From Roseococcus pinisoli (GTDB taxonomy: Bacteria > Pseudomonadota > Alphaproteobacteria > Acetobacterales > Acetobacteraceae), in NCBI RefSeq assembly GCF_018413645.1, contig NZ_JAHCDA010000002.1:806001-870000 (forward strand): 64,000 nucleotides of DNA, given 5' to 3'. Each line of letters starts with the position of its first letter. Position 1 is the stretch's first letter. This document shows positions 25,661-33,684 of this stretch, piece after piece. The position numbers were made by a program, and so were the translations under genes. The notes beneath the pieces were generated by a model that was given only the letters and a program-made list of their open reading frames with translations, had not been told where the DNA came from and ran no database searches.

Positions 25661-27449
25661 TGGTCTCGCCCCCTTCCGGCGTCTCCGCCGCTTCCAATTC
25701 CTCCACCGGCTTGCCCGCCACCCGGGCGCGGCGCTGGTGGTAGTAGCCGATGACGAAGCGCCCCTGCTCCTCGAGCCGCAGCGAACGCGGCAGCGCCGAG
25801 GGAAGCTGCTCGGCGATCTGATCCAGCTCGCGCTCGATGAAACCGCCCTTCCCGTCCTTGCGCAGCTTCGCCAGGTGGTTCTGCATGCCGCGCAGCAGCA
25901 GCGGGAAGACGCCGGCCGGCGTCGCCGAGGCCGCGCCGAAATAGCGGTCCCGGATGGTGGCGTTGACCTTGCCCAGCGCCATGCGCTGCGCGATCTCGGC
26001 CATCGCGAACATGCGGCCGAGCTGATAGGCGGCGTTCGGCTCCTCCCGGTTCAGGCTCACAGGCGGAATCTCCCTTCGATGTTTGCGGCCCTCGCGCGCG
26101 AGCACGGCGCGGATGGCCGCGGCGTGCCAGCCGGTGCTGGGATCGTCGCCGGCACGCAGGCGCATGAGGGCGGCGGCCAGCAGCGGACGCGGATAATTGC
26201 CGCCGGTCAGGATCGCGCGCGTGACCTCGCCGGCGAGCTGGGGCGGGATGTTCTCGAATTTTTCCTGCGCCGCGGTCGTCCGCACCAGCAGGCGTTGGAT
26301 CGCGGGCGGGGCGGCGCGCCAGGGCGTCGGCTCGATCGAGAGGTCGTCGTAATGCTCGGCGAGGCGCTTCGCGAAGACCTCGAAGCGGCCCTGCATCCAG
26401 AAGCGGACCGACAGCCTCGCCGCATTGGGCGACAGGCCCAGGATGTTGAAGCGGACGCCCGGCTCCAACCGAGGGCCGCCTTCCCTGTAGGGGCGGCCGT
26501 CCAAGACCCATTGCAACTCGTCACGAACCAGGGCGGCCTGCTGCTCGTCGCGCTCCAGATTTCCGGTCGAGGCTTCCGGCGTCGGCGGGCTGAAGAAATC
26601 GGCGAAGGCGTCCTCGATCGGCTTGGCGACCTCCTCGCTCGCATCGGCCCAGAAGATGACCGATGCATCGCCGATCGGGCGCGGGAGGCGATTGGGGCTC
26701 GCGCGGTCGAGCATGCGGTTCAGCGCGGCGCCGTAGCGGAAAGCCGCGATCTCCGAGGTGGGCGCGTTATCGCCCTGCTCCTTTCCGTAGGAGGTGAAGG
26801 CCTCAAGGTTGAAGGAGACCAGCGCGGCCCCCGAGGACTGCGCCCCCTCGACGCCCTTGATCGTCGGATGAAGCCGCTGGGCGGGCGCCTCCTCGCCCGT
26901 GACGAGGCAAAAGGCCGGCGGCCGGCCATCCGCCACGGGCCTTCCGATCAGTCGCTGCGCGGCCTCACGATCATGCAGGTAGCCGCCCCCCGATAGGCGG
27001 AAGACGATATTGGCGTCCAGCATCTCGGGCTTGAAGGGCTCGGCGTCGAAGCGGTCGGGCGTCCAGCCCTCCAGGAAGCGCCGCAGGGCCAGCAGCCCTT
27101 CGTCATTGGTCCCGGCCAAGAGCTTCAGATGCGCTTCCCGGAAGGCCGCATGCTCCTCGGCCGTACGGCGCCCCTCGCCGGCGGTGCGGCCGAGCACATA
27201 GGCGCTCTTGTCCCAGAGGCAGTTCGGCATGATGCCGGCCGTGCGCTTCCCCGCCGCCGGGACCGTCATCAGCCGCGGGACGAGCTTCTTTCCGCTCTGC
27301 TCCCGCAGATCCACGACCTGGACGGGGTCGCCCTCCGGGGAGAGCATGATCGCGAAGCTGATCTTCTCCCGCGAATAGCCCGGCGCCTCCGCCTCACCGC
27401 GCGCGGCCATGCGCCCGTAGTAGCCGTCGAGCGCCTGGAGGAGGCTCAT
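25653..27449 (-). CDS. cas8c: Type I-C Cascade large subunit Cas8c (Csd1)
   Basis: 598 residues from ATG at 27449, the normal Csd1 size. An N-terminal LLQALDGYYGRMAARGE, IMLSPEGDPVQVVDLRE, and C-terminal LGRMFAMAEIAQ and FGAASATPAGVFPLLLRGMQ match Csd1. Cas8c recognises the PAM and recruits Cas3; an internal start can also yield the small Cas11c subunit in this family, and several in-frame ATG/GTG codons exist in the C-terminal third, though I cannot choose one. Its start overlaps the cas5 stop as ATGA. Confidence 0.95.
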   Translation of the reverse strand: MSLLQALDGYYGRMAARGEAEAPGYSREKISFAIMLSPEGDPVQVVDLREQSGKKLVPRLMTVPAAGKRTAGIMPNCLWDKSAYVLGRTAGEGRRTAEEHAAFREAHLKLLAGTNDEGLLALRRFLEGWTPDRFDAEPFKPEMLDANIVFRLSGGGYLHDREAAQRLIGRPVADGRPPAFCLVTGEEAPAQRLHPTIKGVEGAQSSGAALVSFNLEAFTSYGKEQGDNAPTSEIAAFRYGAALNRMLDRASPNRLPRPIGDASVIFWADASEEVAKPIEDAFADFFSPPTPEASTGNLERDEQQAALVRDELQWVLDGRPYREGGPRLEPGVRFNILGLSPNAARLSVRFWMQGRFEVFAKRLAEHYDDLSIEPTPWRAAPPAIQRLLVRTTAAQEKFENIPPQLAGEVTRAILTGGNYPRPLLAAALMRLRAGDDPSTGWHAAAIRAVLAREGRKHRREIPPVSLNREEPNAAYQLGRMFAMAEIAQRMALGKVNATIRDRYFGAASATPAGVFPLLLRGMQNHLAKLRKDGKGGFIERELDQIAEQLPSALPRSLRLEEQGRFVIGYYHQRRARVAGKPVEELEAAETPEGGETNV

Positions 27450-28123
27450 GCGATCGTGCCCTCGGCCAGGCAGGCCTGCACGTCCATCACGCCATTGACG
27501 AGGCGCGCGCGGAAGAAGCGCGAGGTGCGGTTCTGCGCGAAGTCGATGTCGTGCAGCATCCAGCCCAGATCGCGCTCGGCCTCGTCGGCCGGCCACTCGC
27601 TGGCCGGCAGCGGCGCGCCTTCCGGGATCAGGGCGAAATCCGCCGCGAATTCGCGTGTGCCGAGGCAGGGTCGATGGAAGCACTGACCCGCGGCGGCGCG
27701 GCGCGTGAACATGGCATGATGCTTGGCCGGCGTGTCCTCGGTGCCCGCGCGGGCGGTCATCTCGAAATGCGCCTCGATCACATAGGCCACGTCGACGAGG
27801 AGCATAGCCGCTCGCTGCTGCCGGACCTCCTCCACCACCAGGCCGAGACCCTGGGTGGAGCCCGCCCGCATGGCCCGGTCGGCCAGGGCCGCACTCGCCT
27901 TCGCGCTGACCTCGTTGCGTCGGAAGGACTGGAAGCGGATGGGCCGGAGGATATGGATCCGGTCCACGACCCAGCGGATGGCGGGCTTCCAGTGAATCGC
28001 CTCGAGGATGCCCCGGGCGGCGGACGGCGTCATGACGTCATAGGAGACGCGCTCGACCTTCATTTCCGGTCTGGTGAAGCAGGCGCGATCACCCCAGACT
28101 TGCAGCCTCACCCCAAAGGCCAT
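27446..28123 (-). CDS. cas5c: Type I-C Cas5 crRNA-processing endoribonuclease
   Basis: 225 residues from ATG at 28123. Type I-C lacks Cas6, and Cas5c itself cleaves the pre-crRNA and keeps the 5' handle. VRLQVWGDRACFTRPEMKVER at the N-terminus and MTPSAARGILEAIHWKPAI are strongly conserved Cas5c stretches; the Tyr in VERVSYDV and downstream lysine/histidine candidates are present. First gene of the effector/adaptation operon, preceded by a 296-base AT-rich region. Confidence 0.95.
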   Translation of the reverse strand: MAFGVRLQVWGDRACFTRPEMKVERVSYDVMTPSAARGILEAIHWKPAIRWVVDRIHILRPIRFQSFRRNEVSAKASAALADRAMRAGSTQGLGLVVEEVRQQRAAMLLVDVAYVIEAHFEMTARAGTEDTPAKHHAMFTRRAAAGQCFHRPCLGTREFAADFALIPEGAPLPASEWPADEAERDLGWMLHDIDFAQNRTSRFFRARLVNGVMDVQACLAEGTIA

Positions 28124-28185
28124 GGATCTACCCTTATTATCCCTAGGATACCCTCCCACGAGCAGAAAATACGTCAATATATTCT

Positions 28186-28254
28186 AAATAATGAAATTAT
28201 TTGAAAATATACCCGCGTCGTTAGAAACGTTCATTCGATAACTATGCAATGAAC
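28186..28254. promoter_or_regulatory. AT-rich regulatory region with two inverted repeats upstream of cas5c
   Basis: The gap 28124-28419 between cas3 and cas5c is far more AT-rich than its surroundings and has no gene. It contains AAATAAT/ATTATTT arms around three bases at 28186-28202, and GTTCATT/AATGAAC arms around twelve bases at 28229-28254. A TTGACG element occurs on the minus strand near 28175. The operon promoter and operators are probably here. Confidence 0.4.
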
Positions 28255-28419
28255 ACTTAGGAAAATTAATTCATTTCGGCATGTGCAGCCGCGAATATTT
28301 CTACCGACTCCAAACAACATTTTATTCTGCAATGGTCGTAGCCGCGCCGTCGTCGCCTCGCGCGCCTGACCGGCCCTGCGCATCTTCCACCGGCGTTGCC
28401 AAGCTGATCCGGACCGCTC

Positions 28420-30786
28420 TCAGAAGATCCCGCTCTGGATCGACCGTTCGCCGGGCCGCCAGATATCCAGCCCGGTCTGCGGCCGATAATGCGCGCGGTC
28501 CACAAAGGTCAGCAGCTCCTCCCCGATCGCTGGATGAACGGGGCGCAGCGCCCCCATCACCAGCCACTCGCCACGGACCTGCCGCGGGATCGAGACCGTG
28601 AATTGCTGCAGGCGCCGCATGTGCCCTGAAGTTGGCCGCTCCATCGCCCCCATCTCCTTCAGCAGCTTCTGCGCCTCCTCGTCGAAAGGCACGACGACCG
28701 TCGCCATCACGGCGTCGATGAGGCGGAAGGCCTCGGCAATGCCGCGAAACGGAAAATCCAGCCGATCCGCCCGCTCCTTCAAGGCCGCCAGGGTACCCCC
28801 TGCCCGCTCGCCCACCTTCACCGCGTCCAGCGGGTCTTCCCGCGGCCGGTCATGCGCGCCCTTGTTGAAATAGAGCTCGCGGAAATAGGCCTCGATCGCC
28901 TCCAGGGTCAGCGGATCCTCATGCGCCGCCAGCACGGGCTGCGCCGCCTGCCAGAACTGCGCGATCTCGTGCGGCGGCTTCTTCCCCTCCGCCTCGAAGA
29001 CCACCACGCGGCCCCTTTCCCGTTCGCCATGCCGGTTGCAGCGGCCGGCCGCCTGGATGATCGAGTCCAGCCCCGCCGAGGCGCGCCAGACCTCGGGAAA
29101 GCTGGCATCCACGCCAGCCTCGATGAGGGAGGTGCTCACCACCCGCACCGGCTCGCCTGCCTTCAGCCGCTGCCGCGCCTGCTCCAGCACCTGCCGCCGG
29201 TGCCGGGGGCACATCAGCGTGCTGAGATGCGTAGCGCCCGGCAGGTGACGTATCGCCTCGAACAGCTCCCGCGCGTGGGCGCGGCTGTTGACGATGCACA
29301 GCATCTGCGGCTGTTCCGCAAAGCGCGCAGCGATGACTTCGTCGGATACCGGCACCGGCAGCCGCTCAACCTCGACGCGCTTCAGCTCCGCGAAAAGCGC
29401 CTTCGGTTCCGGCGCCAGCTCCCGCTCCTCGCCGATGGGAAAGCCGCCCGGAAAGCCGTCCTTCTCGCGCAGCGCCGGCTGCGTCGCCGTGCAGAGCACG
29501 ATGCTGGCGCCGTAGTTGAGCGCGAGCTCCTCCAGCGCTGCCATGCAGGGGCGCAGGAGAGGCAGCGGCAAGGTCTGCGCCTCGTCGAGCACGATGACGG
29601 CCTTCGCGAGATTGTGCAGCTTGCGGCAGCGCGAGGTGCGGTTGGCGAAGAGGCTCTCGAAGAACTGCACCGCCGTGGTGACGACGATGGGCGCCGCCCA
29701 GTTCTCCGCCGCCTTCTGCAGCTTGGCCAGGCCGTCCCGCCCCTCGTCATCCTCGGCCAGATTGCGCGCCGTCTCCCAGTCGAAGCTCGCGTGGTGCTCC
29801 AGCACGTCGTCCTTCGTGCCGAGCGCCTCGCGGAAGACGGCGGCCGTCTGCTCGATGACGGAGGTGAAGGGGATCACATGGACTACCCGGCGCATCCCGT
29901 GCCGCAGCGCATGCTCCAGCGCGAAGGAAAGCGAGGTCAGCGTCTTGCCGCCACCGGTGGGCACGGTGAGCGTGAAGAGCCCCGGTGCCAGTTCCGCCCG
30001 TTCGACGGCGTGCCGCAGGACACGGCCGCGAAGGGCCTGGACGGAATCCGTGCCCTCGCTGCGGAGACCGCCTGCCATATAGGCGCGCAGGCGGTCGCGG
30101 AGCTCAGGCAGCGCGGTGAAGCCCTCACGCTCGACCTCCTCGCCCTTCGACGCCGCGTAGAAGCGCTCCGTCTCCAGGAAATCCGCATCCACGAGGCAGG
30201 AGAAGAGCATGCGGGTCAGGAAGGCCTGGCTGAAGCCGGCATGGCGGCCCCGCTGCAGGGGCCGGCGCGGCTTGAGCTCGGTCAGCGGCGGCAGGGGCCC
30301 GGCCTGCGCCTCCCAGCCCTGATAGGGCTCGATGCGGCGCTCGGGCCCGAGGCGCTGCTGCAACTCGACCGCATCCGCCAGGCCGGCGTGATGACCGGCA
30401 ATGGCGAAGGCCATCATCTTGCCGACCATCGGCCCATAGGCCTCGACCGCGATACGCGCGCCGGCGGTGGAATGGTCGGGCCCCTTCACCGTCCTGCCCG
30501 GCTCGCGGGGCGTGGCGATATAGGCCTGGTAGCCCTCCGACACCTTGCCGATGTCGTGCAGCAAGCCGATGGCCCGGGCCACGACATCCCAGCCGAAGCT
30601 TTCGGCGAAGCCGGCGGCGCGGGTGGCGACGGCGGCAAGATGTTCCGGCAGCGGTTCCCAGCCGCTGCGATCGGCGGTCTCCAGCGAATGGGCGTAGAGA
30701 GGCGTGGTCCTCGGGTTGGGCACGACGATCTTCCTCGGCTCAGCTTTGGAAGGTCCATGAAAGGCCATCGCTGGCGCACCCGCCAA
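28420..30786 (-). CDS. cas3: CRISPR-associated nuclease/helicase Cas3 (type I-C)
   Basis: 788 residues. An N-terminal HD nuclease domain (His77-Asp78 in LLHDIGK, plus GPDHSTAGA and GHHAG) is followed by a superfamily 2 helicase: Walker A TGGGKT at 277-282, DEAQ at 401-404, and motif VI region QAAGRCNRHGE. It unwinds and degrades DNA marked by Cascade. All motifs are intact. The gene is separated from the rest of the operon by 296 bases, so it may have its own regulation. An ATG at 30768 is an alternative start. Confidence 0.96.
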   Translation of the reverse strand: MAGAPAMAFHGPSKAEPRKIVVPNPRTTPLYAHSLETADRSGWEPLPEHLAAVATRAAGFAESFGWDVVARAIGLLHDIGKVSEGYQAYIATPREPGRTVKGPDHSTAGARIAVEAYGPMVGKMMAFAIAGHHAGLADAVELQQRLGPERRIEPYQGWEAQAGPLPPLTELKPRRPLQRGRHAGFSQAFLTRMLFSCLVDADFLETERFYAASKGEEVEREGFTALPELRDRLRAYMAGGLRSEGTDSVQALRGRVLRHAVERAELAPGLFTLTVPTGGGKTLTSLSFALEHALRHGMRRVVHVIPFTSVIEQTAAVFREALGTKDDVLEHHASFDWETARNLAEDDEGRDGLAKLQKAAENWAAPIVVTTAVQFFESLFANRTSRCRKLHNLAKAVIVLDEAQTLPLPLLRPCMAALEELALNYGASIVLCTATQPALREKDGFPGGFPIGEERELAPEPKALFAELKRVEVERLPVPVSDEVIAARFAEQPQMLCIVNSRAHARELFEAIRHLPGATHLSTLMCPRHRRQVLEQARQRLKAGEPVRVVSTSLIEAGVDASFPEVWRASAGLDSIIQAAGRCNRHGERERGRVVVFEAEGKKPPHEIAQFWQAAQPVLAAHEDPLTLEAIEAYFRELYFNKGAHDRPREDPLDAVKVGERAGGTLAALKERADRLDFPFRGIAEAFRLIDAVMATVVVPFDEEAQKLLKEMGAMERPTSGHMRRLQQFTVSIPRQVRGEWLVMGALRPVHPAIGEELLTFVDRAHYRPQTGLDIWRPGERSIQSGIF

Positions 30787-30978
30787 ACATTCCTATCTTG
30801 GTAATTTCTGGTCGCCCGGCCGGCCCTCGCGATCATCGCGAGCTCGCGACGCCATCCTGTCATCTCGCCCGCTGTCCGTGGCTTGACGTTCAAAGCGCCG
30901 CCATCGCTATATCCCTTCAAATATAACGGCTGCCGGGCGAGGATTTCGCCCCGCGGCGACTCACGGAAAGGAGCCTCG

Positions 30979-31674
30979 ATGAACGAAGAGAATGTCCGGC
31001 TGGCCGCCTTGCGGCACGCGGAGGAGCAGGCCCAGCAGCTCTTCGACGCCATCGAGGCCAAAGGCCTGATTGCGCCGGGCCGCACAGAGCGCGAGGTCGA
31101 GAAGGACATCTACGCGCTCGCCGCGCGCGACTTCAATGTGGAGAAGCACTGGCACAAGCGCATCGTCCGCGCCGGCATCAACACGCTCACCATTGCGGCC
31201 GATAATCCGCCGGTCATCGACATCCTGGCCGACGACATGGTCTTCGTCGATCTCGGGCCGGTCTTCGAGGAGTGGGAGGCCGATGTCGGCCGCACCTACG
31301 TACTTGGCGACGATCCGGTGAAGCATCGCCTCAAGGCGGATCTGCCGCGCCATTTCGAGAAGCTGCGGGCCCATTTCGACGCCCACCAGGACATCACGGG
31401 CGCCGAGCTCTTCGCCGCGGCCGAGAAGTTCGCGGCCGAGGATGGCTGGCTCTGGGGCGGCCAGATCGCGGGCCATCTCGTGGGCGAGTTCCCGCATGCC
31501 CGCATCCCTGGCGACAAGGACCTCTACCGGATCAGCCCAGACAATCCCTCCCGGATGCGCGATCCGGATGCATCGGGGCAGACGAAGTACTGGATCCTCG
31601 AGGTGCATCTCGTGAACCAGGACCGGAGCTGGGGCGGCTTCTACGAAAGGCTACTCCTGCCCGATCCCGTCTGA
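30979..31674 (+). CDS. M24 (aminopeptidase P / methionine aminopeptidase) fold protein
   Basis: 231 residues: the pita-bread catalytic domain alone, without the usual N-terminal domain. Candidate metal ligands are Asp91 and Asp102 in VFVDLGPVFEEWEADVGRT, His166 in GHLVGEFPH and Glu208 in ILEVHLV. The usual second C-terminal glutamate is not obvious in its normal context. RBS GGAAAGGAG sits before ATG 30979. Transcribed away from cas3 across a 192-base intergenic region. Could be a Xaa-Pro peptidase or a creatinase-like enzyme. Confidence 0.75.
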   Translation: MNEENVRLAALRHAEEQAQQLFDAIEAKGLIAPGRTEREVEKDIYALAARDFNVEKHWHKRIVRAGINTLTIAADNPPVIDILADDMVFVDLGPVFEEWEADVGRTYVLGDDPVKHRLKADLPRHFEKLRAHFDAHQDITGAELFAAAEKFAAEDGWLWGGQIAGHLVGEFPHARIPGDKDLYRISPDNPSRMRDPDASGQTKYWILEVHLVNQDRSWGGFYERLLLPDPV

Positions 31675-31705
31675 CGGGAAACATGCCTCGCGCGGCGTTG
31701 CGGTT

Positions 31706-32221
31706 ATGTATGCCGTCGCGCGGGGCCGATGCCCGTTAGGCGCTCGTCACACCCCTGGAACCGACTTGCCCCCTCCTTCGCCGCCGCCTGTCGCCGTCGC
31801 TTCGCCGAGACCTGGCGACACGCCCGTGCTTGCCGAGATCTATGCCACTGTCCGGCGGGAGACGATGCATTGGCTGGACTCGGACCACTTCCGGTTGTCC
31901 GATTTTTCCCACGACAGCCAGGGCGAGGACATCCTGGTGGCGCGATCGGCAGCAGACGACATCCTGGGCTTCGTCTCGGTCTGGGCGCCGGACGCCTTCA
32001 TCCACATGCTCTATGTGCGTCGGGAGTGGCGGGGGATGGGCGTCGGCAAGGCACTCCTGGCCGCCCTGCCCGGATGGCCCGAGCGTTCCTACCGCCTCAA
32101 ATGCCTCACCAGGAGCACCGAAGCGCGGCTGTTCTATCTCTGCCAAGGCTTCGTCGCGACCGGCTGCGGCACCTCGCCGGAGGGCGACTACGAGGAACTG
32201 ACCCGGCTGAGGATTGCCTGA
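31706..32221 (+). CDS. GNAT family N-acetyltransferase
   Basis: 171 residues as drawn; the first 35 or so residues are Pro/Arg-rich and may be non-coding, with the fold starting near GDTPVLAEIYATV. Acetyl-CoA binding is shown by VRREWRGMGVGKALL, preceded by the strand AFIHMLYV, and followed by LTRSTEARLFYLCQGF, a typical GNAT motif B. The substrate cannot be predicted. A TTG start around residue 21 is possible. Confidence 0.72.
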   Translation: MYAVARGRCPLGARHTPGTDLPPPSPPPVAVASPRPGDTPVLAEIYATVRRETMHWLDSDHFRLSDFSHDSQGEDILVARSAADDILGFVSVWAPDAFIHMLYVRREWRGMGVGKALLAALPGWPERSYRLKCLTRSTEARLFYLCQGFVATGCGTSPEGDYEELTRLRIA

Positions 32222-32352
32222 GCGGATAACCGGCGCCTCGAAATGAGGTCGAGGCTCGAATTCACCTATATGTATCGTTAATTATCCCCGCCGTGCTCCG
32301 ATGAGGCAGCATGGGACCGGGCCGGCATGCCCGATCCCTTTCGCCGATCGGA

Positions 32353-33426
32353 CTAGGCGCGCGCGCTCAGAAATCCTTGCAGGAAGGCGGTCAGGTTGGC
32401 TTCCAGCTTTTCGATCAGGTAGCCGCCCTCCTGGATGATGACGGTGGGCAAGCCGAGATCCGCAATCCGGCGGCCCGCGCCCCGGAACCCTTCGGCGGTC
32501 ACCGCGAGGTTGGCGGTGGGATCGCCCGCCTGGGCATCGAAGCCGAGGGAGAGCACTAGCACATCGGGCAGGCCCGGCCGGCGCAGCGCTTCCAGGCCAC
32601 GCTCGACCGCGTCCAGCCAGGCCTTGTCCGTCGCGCCCGGCGGCAGCGGAAGGTTCAGGTTCCGCCCCGCGCCCGCAGCTGCGCCCGTCTCATCCGCATA
32701 GCCCGCATAGAAGGGATAGAGCCCGGCCGGATCGCCATGCACGGAGACGACGTGCACATCCTCGCGCTCGTAGAAGATCGCCTGGGTCCCGTTGCCGTGA
32801 TGCACGTCGATGTCCAGGAGGCCGACGCGCGCGACGCCGCCGTCGCGCAGCCGCTGCGCCGCGATCGCCGCATTGTTCAGGAAGCAGAAGCCGCCCGCGA
32901 GGTCGGCATGTGCGTGATGGCCGGGCGGCCGGGTCAGCGCATAGGCCTGCCGCGCGCCGGCGAGCACGGTGTCCGCCGCCTCCACCGCGGCATGGGCGGA
33001 AGCCACCGCCGCGGACCAGCTGTGCTGCAGGAGCGGCGCGCCGTGCCCCGCGAGATACCAGCCCGCCAGGCCCACGACGGAGCTCGGCTTGCGGTGCAGC
33101 GGCCGCACGGCGAAGGCAGTGGGCCGCACCACCGGGTCCGAGGCGAAGCCAGGCTCCGCGCGCCAGGCGTCGTAGGCGCTGGCCAGGAAGCGCAGATACC
33201 CCTCCTCATGCAGCGCCTCGATGGGCGCCAGCCCGTGGTCGCGCGGAGCTTCCGCCTGCAATCCCGCGGCGGTCACCGCGCGCAGCAGTGCGTCGATGCG
33301 GGTCGGACGCTCGAAATAGGGGCGTGCCGCGGCGCCGCTGCCGATCACGCTGTCAGGATCGTGCCGGGCGTGGGCGGGAGGCAGGAAGACGCGCAGGGCT
33401 GGCGCCTGCCGGGAGCTGTGGGACAT
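32353..33426 (-). CDS. Histone-deacetylase family protein (acetylpolyamine amidohydrolase-like)
   Basis: 357 residues. Zinc deacetylase fold with RPPGHHAHAD (His170, His171 as charge-relay pair), LLDIDVHHGNGTQ (Asp207 and His209 as zinc ligands), LSLGFDAQAGDPTANL (third ligand) and QEGGYLIEKL. The GDPTANL context and length fit acetylpolyamine amidohydrolases that release acetate from N-acetylputrescine or N-acetylcadaverine. Transcribed divergently from the binding protein at 33685 across an AT-rich 258-base gap. Confidence 0.87.
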   Translation of the reverse strand: MSHSSRQAPALRVFLPPAHARHDPDSVIGSGAAARPYFERPTRIDALLRAVTAAGLQAEAPRDHGLAPIEALHEEGYLRFLASAYDAWRAEPGFASDPVVRPTAFAVRPLHRKPSSVVGLAGWYLAGHGAPLLQHSWSAAVASAHAAVEAADTVLAGARQAYALTRPPGHHAHADLAGGFCFLNNAAIAAQRLRDGGVARVGLLDIDVHHGNGTQAIFYEREDVHVVSVHGDPAGLYPFYAGYADETGAAAGAGRNLNLPLPPGATDKAWLDAVERGLEALRRPGLPDVLVLSLGFDAQAGDPTANLAVTAEGFRGAGRRIADLGLPTVIIQEGGYLIEKLEANLTAFLQGFLSARA

Positions 33427-33486
33427 GGAGCCGAGGTCCGTCGAGGTTGTCGGGAAAGTTTTTCACATTTAAAATTCGCATAACAA

Positions 33487-33497
33487 TAGTTGAACTA
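33487..33497. promoter_or_regulatory. Palindrome in AT-rich patch between HDAC-like gene and binding protein
   Basis: TAGTT and AACTA arms flank a single G, inside an AT-rich patch (about 33455-33515) that contrasts with the GC-rich surroundings. It is a plausible promoter/operator region for the divergent genes. Confidence 0.25.
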
Positions 33498-33684
33498 AAA
33501 TTATAGGTTGTTATCTTCCCGCTCGTGACCACGCTCCGCCCGGCCCCGATCGCCGTCCCCTCCCAGCCGCTCTTCCCCGCGGCCGACCGGCGATGTCGCG
33601 CCCGCGCCTGACGCGCCGATCCGCCTCCCTTCCTCGCCGAACTCATGAGCGCAGCCGCGACCGCCGGCCTGCGAAGGACATCCC

